This document shows, piece after piece, positions 10,722 through 20,391 of a DNA stretch of 30,724 nucleotides. Numbering within the stretch: the first letter of the stretch is position 1; each line of letters opens with the position of its first letter. The notes under the pieces were generated by a model. The model was given only the letters and a program-made list of their open reading frames with translations, was not told the origin of the DNA and did not search any database. Source of the stretch: Phlegmacium glaucopus (Eukaryota > Basidiomycota > Agaricomycetes > Agaricales > Cortinariaceae); the NCBI GenBank assembly GCA_015039465.1, contig MU130372.1, forward strand, positions 91,103 to 121,826, in the 5' to 3' direction. The position numbers and the translations under genes are program-made.

Positions 10722-11207
10722 ATGGGCGCTTTCTTAAGCCCCCTTGTTAGTATGTGCCTTGGTGTACACCTTAAGAAGACGGAACACAATGTAATTCAAT
10801 ATGGATATCCTGTGGGAGCTCTTGCAGTCGCAACTGCTGTAGTATGTTGTAATTTACATTGTTTCTCATTGAGTCTCACTCATATTGTCATCTTCTAGCT
10901 TGAACGTGGCCTGGAATTGATCAAAGCTGGCTACATTGGGCTCGATGGTAGTGATGCCGACACCTTCAACGACGATGCCCCTCCAGGCAAGAAACGCAAG
11001 ATGAACCGCTACGCAGGATACACAGATGCAGTATGGGGTGGGAAAACTTGTGGGTGGGCAGCAGCAGCTGGTCGTCTGGATGACACCAGGTGGAGAATTG
11101 TTCTCCATACTGCGGTTGACAAGATGGAATGGTCCATCGATGATGCTGATGTAGAGGAAGGTAATGGTGGGGGGGCATTTGACCCATGTTCTTTGATTGA
11201 AATATAG
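10722..11207 (+). pseudogene. 3' part of the gene split by the Plavaka element
   Basis: Immediately after the element the exon continues in frame as GAFLSPLVSMCLGVHLKK and then YPVGALAVATAV, followed by an intron of roughly 60 bp starting GTATGTTG (about 10840) and ending CTTCTAG (about 10898). The last exon starts LERGLELIKAGYIGLDG, carries a GKKRKMNR basic stretch, and ends at TAG 11205-11207. The join to the 5' part at 3176 is supported by the in-frame junction. The family is not named with confidence: proteins with the pattern YP.GALALA.AAVERAL are common and uncharacterised in Agaricomycete genomes, which I state from memory. Confidence 0.65.
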
Positions 11208-12540
11208 TGAGTCTGCTACTACTATGGGGTGTTTTTTTCGCTTACATGAGTACACTTAGATGTTTTTCAGCTTGGGTATACTGAGTGCTCTATGTACAGA
11301 ATTGAATACTTTGCCATAGTTTCTAGTTTGTTGTACTGGAACACTTAAGGATACTAGTATACAGCTGAATAATTACAATAATTTATGGGCATTATCTGAG
11401 AAAACGAACAAAAAGAAAAGGATTTTGAGAAACTTATGCCAGCGCTGTGTACTAGCTCTAGTTCCAGGGACTGTTCCCAGCTATTTTTCCCGCCAGCAGA
11501 TGTGCTGGATTCGGGCATGTCAACGTAGGTCCAGCTGATGTGCTGGCAAGCTGGAACAACTGGACGTACTGGCTCCAGCTATTCTAGAGGCCTGCCATTT
11601 TGCTGATGACTCAGCATAAACGAGGTGGCGCCGACCACCAAAAATGTGACCGCGATCGTGACCATTTGTGTATACGGTACGATACTGAAGCCTACAATTA
11701 TGTTCAAGGGTCAATAAGTGGGGAAATATATCACAAGGTCAGAAGTACTCACCAAAGACAGTGACTGTTGACTGACGCCATCTAGTCTTGCACATTCACC
11801 CAAGACAACGAGCTTGGTTGGTGAAATTTTTTGATCCACCAACAAAGGAGGGCAGGCGGACGTACCCATGCTAGTAGTTCCCATTACTCACTTGAGCTTC
11901 TTGATTATGCACCGGCTAACAACATTGTTATTCTCGGTTACACCCCGCTTTACTACAAAGGTGAGGAACAAGTTCCGAAGCGAAATCCAAAAGTTTGGAG
12001 ATTTGCATAGGCGCAGTGTTGGAAAAGGTGATTTTTCGCGTGCATTCTTCCTTTCCTTCGGTGCCATTAAGGTCGCGTTTGTGGCAGCTGATGTCGATCC
12101 ACTTAATCCTGATGCAATCTCTGACATACTTCCAACATCTTTTGAGTTATCTCCTACGACCCACACAGCCCCAATTGCTGGTCCCTCCCGTATACACACC
12201 TGCAACACCACTCGACACCAACATCGCGAGCCTATGACAGCTTGAAACGCCAACAAAACGGAGGCGTGAATTATATGGCGCGCTAGCCTGCGTCGTCCTG
12301 CTCTCTTCTTCGAAGCCACGGATTTCTCGAATCCCTACCAGCATTGCCCCAACCCGATTGGTCCCTCCCAAAAGGTCTGTATTCTACTGGATATCAGTCC
12401 CCGGGCCACGAAGCATTACACACACACACATTGATGAACTCACCAAAAACTCCTACTCACATGCTATTATTCAGGCTCGGGTGATGACAAAAATGCGCAG
12501 CTTGTCGTCCAGTACGTTGATCTGAGTAAACTTAGAGTAA
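11208..12540. other. Intergenic stretch, uncertain short open frames
   Basis: After the split gene the sequence becomes AT-rich, then has a CCAGCT/GCTGG-rich patch (11480-11600). A plus-strand frame (11868-12245, 125 aa) and an overlapping minus-strand frame (11888-12319, 143 aa) cover the same bases. Neither shows a domain, and I cannot choose between them. A short CA run is at 12418-12429. Confidence 0.3.
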
Positions 12541-12909
12541 TCAATCCTTGCAGACGAATGGGAACAAAACAAAAGACGATCGCACCAAACTCTTGACATG
12601 GCCGACATCTAACTGCTGATAATTTTTGTGACGAGCTGCGAGAGAGAAGGAGAACAAGGCAAAGAGGAAGACAAATAGAGAAGCAAGAGAGGTCGCCAAC
12701 AAGGATTCAGTGGGAGATGATGGCATGATGCTAGTGAACCGCCTCTTCAGAGGAACCTTTTTAACATTACCTGATGGACCTTGGATGGACTCAGACTCGT
12801 GACCAGTCGTCGATATGAGAAAGAAGCACATACACATGCCCTTACCTTTGTGGACCAGTTCGACTCTGACTCTGATATTTATATGGCTGTAAGGTAGATT
12901 TTGGAGCAA
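12541..12909 (-). other. Hypothetical minus-strand open frame, 122 aa
   Basis: This frame encodes a basic stretch (VKKVPLKRRFTS) followed by a hydrophobic segment (LASLFVFLFALFSFSL) that could be a membrane helix, or simply a translated pyrimidine tract ahead of a splice acceptor (TTCTCTCTCGCAG). No family is recognised. I consider it at best an exon of an undetected gene. Confidence 0.2.
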
Positions 12910-12949
12910 TCTACCAGCCTTTCCTGTAAATTAGATTTTTCTAAAATTT

Positions 12950-13130
12950 ATGCATTCGGTTCAAGTTCACCACTGGTCTGAACCTGAACTGGACATTGTT
13001 GAACCTGAACTGATGGTCCAGTTCAGGGTTCAAGACAGTCTGTGGACTGAACTGAAAGTTCAACTCACAGTTCAAGAAAATCCTCTAAGAACCAGACCAA
13101 ACTGGACTTCGGCATCACTGGTTTCAACTA
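12950..13130. repeat. Degenerate array of GGTTCAAGTTC / GAACCTGAACTG words
   Basis: About 180 bases are made of inverted variants of GTTCAGGTTC and CTGAACCTGAACTGG. The right edge, reverse complemented, reads CAGTGATGCCGAAGTCCAG, which resembles a hAT-type terminus. The left edge gives no good partner, so I do not call an element. The architecture parallels the other palindromic arrays in this window. Confidence 0.55.
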
Positions 13131-13906
13131 ATTATTTTATACTGTGCTCATGACCCATGGTACACGATGCAGGGAAAGTTAAGGGTAAGAGTATTGGTTA
13201 TTTTCCTATAGATGTAATATGACTGCGGTAGTGTTAAGTTTTAAATCCGAACCTATTGTGGATAAAATTAAAAATATGTGCCATGATCCATCCAATGGCA
13301 AATAAGCAGCATTGAGACAAGATATATTGGAGTGCTGCGAGCCTGTGACAATGGAATGCAGTGGAAATGAGTTCGAGTCATAGAATAAGACAAAACAGGT
13401 CTAAATGCTTGGCAGTACTTTACATGAGGTACCTACAAGTCAATACAGATATTGGCACTGGGAATGAGGTGGATGAGAGCAACCAGAAAAAAATAGGCGC
13501 TCGTAACAGTCCCAAATAACGCAAGAAATAAGTCAAAAAGTAACAGAAATTTCACGGAACTGGCACCAAGTTTCCTACCAGCACTTATTAGTCCTTATGG
13601 CGGAAGCGGCATAAGGGCCTTCTGGACCAAATATTCTAGCCGAAATAGCAGCAATTTGAAGTAACAAGTGCACATATTGTCCAGTTCTGGCTGCCAAATT
13701 TTCTTATAGTTGCAGTCTCGGGAGTACTATACCTATGTCAGTAAAAAACGCCCGTCCTCCTGCAGAGAACTGGTACGGAATTTCGAAATACCTGCCGTCA
13801 CTGAGGGGAATTGGGCAAAAGCTGACGGCCAAATTAAAACTCAGATCCGGCAAACTATGGACAGATGACAAAATCGTTCCCGCCAACGGTACTTACTATG
13901 CAAGGC
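13131..13906. other. Non-coding 3' flank of the SET gene
   Basis: About 775 bases without a credible gene. A 60-codon frame pair near 13735-13926 lies downstream of, or overlaps, the SET gene stop codon and is not supported. No repeats of note. Confidence 0.4.
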
Positions 13907-15440
13907 TTATACTCGAATGCCAGTAAAATCCTTAGGAGGTCCTTGTCCAGCCATCACCATCGACTTCGGGTTTAGGTACACCCCACGAACCTCCGCAGCT
14001 CTCATACTGTCCTCTCCAAATTCAGCAACTCTTGTCTTATACGTGAAGTCCGCCCAATACCTGGCAGAGACCCAATCGGAGTGGTAAGCACAAACAATTC
14101 CTGCATCGTTCGCGAAATCGTCCGCATCTGCCAAGTATCCCTCCTCTTTCAGCAAGTGGATTCCCCTGACGATTACCTCCAGGCGCAGCGTTCCCTGCGT
14201 AGGATAAAAACTGGAAATGCTCTCCCAGAGCTCGTTGAGTTTCACCCGCCTGTCATCGCTCATCTTGCATTCGAGTTCCGGGAGCGAACAAACGGAACAG
14301 GCGCAGGTGAAATGATACCGATTGTTCAGGAGGTCCTGCCGGAATCGACGTGTGTTGCCATATGAATTCCTTCCACTAATGTATGTAATGAAGATTTCTT
14401 CTTCAACCGCAATGGGACCCAAAGCATAAATCCGGATCTCACCCGTGTTGACATTGAACGAGTGCCTAGCGTTTGGGGAGCACGAATGGTTGAATCTCGA
14501 GGCCGTCAGACAAATTCCTGCGTCATCGTCGTTCAAAGTGAATGCATTCGTGCCATATATCTCCAGCGCAAGGTTGGGGAAACACGAACACTCGGCATGC
14601 GAGTTGTGGAGAGAAAGAAAGCGATCAAGATGATAAGGGGATAGGTTTTCGATCTTAGCTTTGATAGAAGTAAACCTTTGTCGTTCGGGCGCATCGGCTC
14701 GGACAGAAAATATTGGCTTCTCGGACAGAATTAAGTCCCCTCTCTGGAATTCCCGACTGGCGAAAGCGCCTGTGCCGTTCTGAACTAATGCCGAATTGCA
14801 AATCGTGAAAAAATCGCGGTCACCCCTGACGTGAAGGTTCGTAAATGCGTCGTCGGGGTTACTGGAGGCCTGAGGTGCCTCAGATGGGGGTAAGCTTTCG
14901 GCTTCTTCGATTTCCTTCAACTGTTGAGCACCCTGGGTCGGATCGCCTCCGTGATCAATCCATGTCTGGATATCTGATGGATTGGTTTATTATCGGCCAG
15001 AAATAAATGGAGGGCTCTTGTCGGGTGCTCACCATTGCGCGCTGGATCCCAGTGACCTAATTCCTTACGGGCTATACCTCTCCTCCAGAAAGCCTTCAAG
15101 CTATGAGGAGATAGCTCAAGTGTTCTTGTTGCGTCAGCTTCAGCATCGTACCATCTGCACGAAGATAAGTAACGATTGTGAATAGATGGAGTCCTTAGAT
15201 ATAATGCCAGACGTACCTCAACAACTTTAGATTTGCTATAGATCGGTTGAGAGGATGGAGATGATTTGATCGATCAATCGCAATCGCATGTGTATACAAG
15301 GATCTCGCAGTAACGTAGTCCTCAGCTAGGAATGCTGCATTCCCCTAACGCGAAGATGAGACGAGAGTTGTCGATGACTAGGCGTACGAAGAAGAGAAAC
15401 TCACCTTTACTTTGGCCAGTTCAGCAACGTTGAGAGACAT
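13907..15440 (-). CDS. TPR-SET domain protein (SMYD-like lysine methyltransferase), 450 aa, four exons
   Basis: Exons 15405-15440, 15217-15344, 15033-15154 and 13907-14973 join in phase to 450 residues. Residues 1-95 hold a TPR-like helical repeat (MSLNVAELAKVK, then GNAAFLAEDYVTARSLYTHA, then LELSPHSLKAFWRRGIARKEL). Residues about 140-300 form a SET domain: GTGAFASREFQRGDLILSEK at the start, the RFNHSCSPN motif at about 255-263 that contacts cofactor and substrate, and a catalytic-type tyrosine in IFITY at about 293. A post-SET cysteine cluster (CACSVC, about 319-324) would bind zinc. SET proteins transfer methyl groups from S-adenosylmethionine to protein lysines; the substrate here cannot be told. 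The gene has no breaks and is the best candidate for a working host gene in the window. Confidence 0.88.
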
Positions 15441-16031
15441 TGGGTTGGCCCGAATCGCTGTTGATAAGACGGGATGAAGATCAGGGAGAGGAGACCAATC
15501 TCCGACTCGTGAGGGGCTTCATACTTATGCGTGCAGCAGAAAACCCCGTGACCATCCACCAAAGTTTAAAATGAACATGCTGCAGAAGTGATAACAAGGC
15601 TGAATATATATGGGACACAAATAGCCAAAATTTCAACGAGGTTCAGGTGAGGAAGAGAACCGCTCGAGTCCCAGCCCCGGGGTTTACGGGTGTTTCGTAA
15701 ATTTAACATTTAACTTGAAGATGGAGCCATCTGGGCCAGGTTCCGCAACTAGAAGGCCAATACATAACGGCAAGGGCCCAGTTGTTGATAAAATGAAGCT
15801 AGTGCTAGAACATATGCCAGTCCAAGTGGGGAAATATTCCGCATATTTATTATAAACGCCTTGATGCATATCTACCGCCAGGATTGAAATATTAACCTTT
15901 GGCTTCAAGCTTGACAATGAGAACATCGACTGCGAGCCCCAGAACTCTCTGCCCGGGCTAAGTGAACCTTCCTGCATTTGTCGTTCCGTCCAACCACCGC
16001 CTTGGCTCGATGTGGGCTTCTTTATTTGCGT
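15441..16031. other. SET gene upstream region with one doubtful open frame
   Basis: This stretch holds the promoter side of the SET gene. A minus-strand 97-codon frame (15684-15977) starts MQEGSLSPGREFWGSQ and has no recognisable domain. I would not annotate it as a gene without transcript support. Confidence 0.3.
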
Positions 16032-17229
16032 TCATCCTCCAGAGGCATAAGTGGAGGTACTACTCCTAGCCCTTCCACAGGCACAAGTCGAAGTCAGGGT
16101 TAGACTGGAGCTGGAGCTGGAGTCGCAGTCGGGTGGCCTGGAACCATGATAATCGTCTTGGTTGTCGTCAGTTGAGATTTGGATTTCGGTATCAGGAGCC
16201 GTGGTAGGGGCGGTACCGACTATTCTACCAACTCCGTATTGGTCATCCCCATCATCACAATAATTCGTAGGATAGCCAGTGGCGGCAGCGAAGAGGGAAA
16301 ACCCCAAAATGCAGCCGAACGGATGCGAACAGTGAAAATCATTTTGATTTTGATTCCCGGTGATAATGATAAGGATAGGAGCGGTGGCCCCTCCATGTCC
16401 AAGTTCGCATCCATCATAATTTCTACTTGCACGGGCAGCAGCAGCCGTCAAAGGCGGGGAAGGAAAGTCCAAAACAAAGATGGACGGTGACGCAACAGGC
16501 GAGAATGGCAGATAGGCCGATGAAGTCTGGTTTGAAGGCGGATACAGCAGCCAGCGTTGGTGTCGGCGCCGGTGCAGCGAGAATAAATGCCAAGGTTGAT
16601 GAAAGGACCATCGAAATACAGCCGTCTGCAGTAGACGAGGACGAAAGAATCAAAGTAGCTTCTCGACCAATAATGGAGAGTTCTATCATGAAAGGAGGAA
16701 GTTCGCGAGGACATTCCGCCATTTTTAATTGTTTTGCAAGGATTCCAACAACGGAACCATCTGGAGTGATAGCGTTGAGGGAGATACATCCGAAATGGCA
16801 ACTACGATTGATGCAAAGTAGGCTCGTGAGGATCTCGTTTGAGGAGTTGACGGACGGAGGATTGACGTTCGAGAATGTCTGCGAGTGATGTGTAGAGAGT
16901 TTAATTCGATAGCGAGTGAGTCTTCGCAGAATAAAGAAGGGGGAGAAGGAGATCGATAAAGCGAACGAGGTAGGAATGAAGAACTCGAGGCACGCGCAGA
17001 ATGTGGGATAGGTGGAGAAAGAAGTGCTGGAAAAAGGGGAGCTAATGATAGTATCTCGGGCTTGAACATCAGCAGAGCGCGATGATGATTCCATAGATGT
17101 TCGTGGCGAAACATCAGGCGAGACCATTGGTGATGGATCGTATCCATCCGCTTGTAGTGGTTGTAATCTACAAATGTAGCCGTCAGAAAGTAGTAAAAAA
17201 ACGGTCATCATCGCAATATAGAAATGGCA
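16032..17229 (-). other. Uncertain open frames replacing the end of the Lon pseudogene
   Basis: Long frames exist on both strands. On the minus strand one runs 16423-17322, whose N-terminal 30 codons are Lon-derived, and another runs 16032-16472, Ser-rich at its end. On the plus strand one runs 16427-16888 (153 aa). None shows a known domain. The minus frame has a possible intron (GTATGCC ... TTTGTAG, about 17166-17232). The long minus frame could be an accident of GC-rich sequence, or a foreign sequence joined to the truncated Lon gene. Confidence 0.3.
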
Positions 17230-19760
17230 TACCATGGCTTCGATAGGCATCACCGCACCAGATCCATTGCCCAAATACCCAAGTCCAGTGTTAACACCAC
17301 GAGGTGGCGCATGCGTATACATCCTACCCTTCTAATACACAGGCAGAACCAACGTGTGATTCGTACATGAACAGACGAAGGACTGTATGCATTGGCTTCC
17401 TCTCTTTCGTTGTCACAGGCTTCTTCTGATCGGCTTCAGTAATAGTAGTAGTAGGATTGAAAATGGGTTCATTTGGTGGTAGTTGTTTGGGTTCAGGGAA
17501 GGTATCTTCCCCTAGCTCCTATACGAGGTGTACGACGAATCTATTTCCAACAAAAAAGGTAAGCCATAATCTCAATGCCAAAAATCCACAATGACACACC
17601 TTCTCGATGTGTTTCGAACTCCACTCTCCCTGCAGTAATACTTGACGAGTACATCGACAGCGCTTGATTCTAGATCGACGTCCGATTCTGCTAAGCCAGA
17701 GGCTTCTTTGGCTTGAGGACCCAGATACCGATGCGATGACCCTTTTCTTCAAAAACATAACCTGAAACTTCGAGGACCTCCATAGGATCGAGAAGAGGAG
17801 GGATAGTGTCAAAGTTGTTGGCTAATTCCCCCACATCAGCCGGGGGTATCGATGTCAAAGAATGACAACACACCAGTACACACGAAGAGCACCCGTGAGA
17901 GGTCCACGGGTCATGCTGTAGAGAACCGGTTAAGGACATCGATAGCTATGAAAGGAAAAAATAAACGGACTAGTGGTCCAAGAAATCATTGTTCTGTTCA
18001 GGATCCAACATCTCCTAGCAGGGTCTCTCCATTAATTCCACGACCGATCTTGTCAACTTCATCAACGAGAACGAGTGGGGTTTCGATCTCGACGCGTTTC
18101 AAGGCTTGAATGATCTGAGCTGAGCCTGGTAGAGCGCTACAAATCCACTTAGTATTGAATAGTGAGAACATTAGAAACGATCTTACCCAATGTAAGTCCT
18201 TATATGCCCTTTGATCTCTGCTACATCTGTCAAACCACCGAGCTGAATCTGAAGAACCGCCTAGCCCAGATATTTTTGCCAATCGACATCTTGCCAACAC
18301 CTGTTGGTCCAACGAGATAATCTTCCCTCGAACAGCGCCACGTAGTTTACAAACAACTAGGAATTCGAGAATACGTGATTTCACATCGGTAAGTCTTCGT
18401 TGGGTACAGTTTGAGCGTGAGTGATAGAATAGCTCCGGGCGTATCACGACCCCAAGGAATCTAAATGAAAAACGTTAGATGAGACATTTTCAGAGGGCGA
18501 TTACATACCTGAGTCCACCAATCCGAATAATTCCTCGTCACATTCGCCTCACTTGCAGTCGGTTCCAATCCTTGCATTTTCCCCAACTCCTCTTCGAAAC
18601 CCTTTCCTAACTCCACCTGACATCTTCAAAGCAGCAGCTCGTTCTCTAAGCTCTCAATAAGTCTACTGCCGCCATTACTCTCCATGCCCAACTCTTTCTT
18701 GATGCCTTTAAGTTGTAATATTCCCGTTGTCGTTTGGCAATTTCACTGTCAACGTCTCTTGAGAGTTTACTTTGGAGTTGAGCATTTATGAGTTTCTTTC
18801 TTCAAGACGAGGAGAGCTTTTGGGAGTCTATCATCGACGACAAGGGATTCGAGAACATCTTGGAGTTCTTGAACTGTACTAGTAGACACAGCAGCTGTAA
18901 AGTCGGCCAGTTTGTCTGGTTCGTTGAAAACATTGGCGGCAACTTGGTTAATGGTGATATTTGTTATTTGGTCGCGGAAGTTCAGTTTGGGTTCAGTTGA
19001 GCGATATCCTTGAACCAGGACACGATTTCCGACATGAAAGCACGGATATGTTGGTTGTCTTTATTGTAAGGCGGCGTGATGAGATTCTCAACGTTGACGA
19101 TAGAAATGTTCGTGGTTATACAAGAAAGGCTTCCGTTAGTACGGGACCTGGAATAGTGTAAAGATTTGGCCAAGAAAAAAAAAAAAAAAAGGCAAATACC
19201 TGTGTTTTGTTCAGCCAGTTGTCGTTCTGGAGGCGGAGAAGGAGGGGGGTGGTCGGAGGTTCCACCGTTTGTGGTTGGTCTTCGGTGATCTTCGCTGGAC
19301 CAGCCTTGAAGCTTGACCAGTTGGGATATTTTTGTTCGAGGATGGATACAAGACAGCGATTAAACCATCCTCTTTGTAGTCTTCTCCTCTTCCAGCCACA
19401 GCGAATACGCTGGTGATCTGAGCAAAGACACCAACTTCATGGACCAGAGTTCATGTCTATGATGACGTCGCTATCCGTGTTTTCGTCTTTGAGTAGGAAG
19501 GCACTAGGCGTTTCGTCATGGTATGGCTGCTACAATTGCTGGATTTCGAACGACTACGGCTTTGTAGAAACCGAGAAAGAGGGGACGATGGGCAATAGGA
19601 AGAGCCAGAACCTGAGAGTAGATTTCCGGCACAGGCTTCTTGGTAATTGAGTCAAGGGTTGATGGAGAGGGATTGGAGGAGGGGGAAGGTTGTGAGGGAG
19701 AATCGTGGAAGACTTCTAGGTCTGTTCCTCTGTTTCAGTGGAATCCTGTTCTTCCTAAGC
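17230..19760 (-). pseudogene. Mitochondrial Lon (PIM1-like) ATP-dependent protease pseudogene, lacking the catalytic end
   Basis: Lon degrades damaged proteins in the mitochondrial matrix. Reading the minus strand in shifting frames, the family order is present: substrate-binding N-domain ([27 protein letters not shown]), WFKDIAQLNPNFRDQITN, KLSRDVDSEIAKRQREYY, LKGIKKELGMES, DVKSRILEFL, Walker A GPTGVGKMSIGK (Met where Thr is usual), Walker B PLVLVDEVDKIGRG, EMLDPEQNNDFLDH, VDLSRVLFVCT, DPMEVLEVSGYV (Pro replacing the conserved Arg), KYYCRESGVRN and the start of the protease domain, [20 protein letters not shown]. The homology ends at VMPIEAM, so the Ser-Lys dyad is absent. Many frameshifts, stops and a deletion after IGRGINGE break it. 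Introns remain (for example 18140-18190), so it is not a retrocopy. A working Lon is presumably elsewhere. Confidence 0.85.
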
Positions 19761-20124
19761 TATCAAATTTCACTCACGTGAGTGCCTTGAACCAAATATT
19801 CTACTCGGCAACGCCGACACACCAGAAGCACTGGAGTATATCGACAAAATTCCTCAGATTTTATTTCGGAACGACAAGTTTATATCAAATTACAGTGTAG
19901 TAGGCTCGGTAGCTATGTTGGAGGGAATGGTTCAGGAAAGTTCAGGAACCGTGTTCTCATAAGTTCTCACGGCTACTTTCGGATGTTGCCGGTGAAATCT
20001 GCTATTCAATGGTTAAGAGTCACGTATCGGCGGCGGAGGGTCCATCCTAGACCCGTGACAGGCCGTCACATGAGATGTGTGAAAAGGAACCTCTCGATAT
20101 GACGACCTGTACGCCGGGACTTCC
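19761..20124. other. Unassigned sequence between the Lon pseudogene and the transposon nest
   Basis: This may include the lost start of the Lon pseudogene near 19761-19900. The rest contains no gene I can support. Base composition turns GC-richer at 20000-20170. Confidence 0.35.
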
Positions 20125-20173
20125 CGTGAGTGAGCGCCCGTTACGAGCTTTCGGACATTACCAGCCTTCCAAA
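20125..20173 (+). repeat. Copy A of a hAT-like tail sequence, cut into three pieces
   Basis: The piece 20125-20173 continues at 24097-24128 and then from 25207, once the two inserted elements are removed. Joined, it matches the reverse complement of about 25511-25610 (copy B) over roughly 100 bases, with mostly transition differences. Copy A has a one-base insertion relative to copy B just before 24121 (AAAAAGTAAGG versus AAAAAGAAGG), so it would not be translatable. It marks the ancestral target sequence of the two elements. Confidence 0.75.
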
Positions 20174-20391
20174 TGGGGGTCGGCAATCTCAGGCAGTGTG
20201 ACGTACCGTAACATCACGGTCACCCTCAAATAAGTGACCCACGGAAATTGTGCTTTCCACAATGGCTTGCAGCCCAGCCTGGGTGGTTTTATTACATCAT
20301 AAGTATCAAAACAATTTAATTTGAGGTTTTACATGTTTGTAGGAGGTATAGATGTTACTGAGTGACAGTAATCCCTGCCAAAAGTGCTAAA

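Noticed and set aside
12936..13130. A third hAT-type MITE bounded by CAGTGATGCC
   Set aside because: Only the right end looks like a terminus; no matching left end or 8-bp duplication was found.
16423..17322. 299-codon minus-strand frame as a genuine gene
   Set aside because: Its first 30 codons are Lon protease sequence and the rest shows no domain. An overlapping plus-strand frame is equally open, so I only note it as uncertain.
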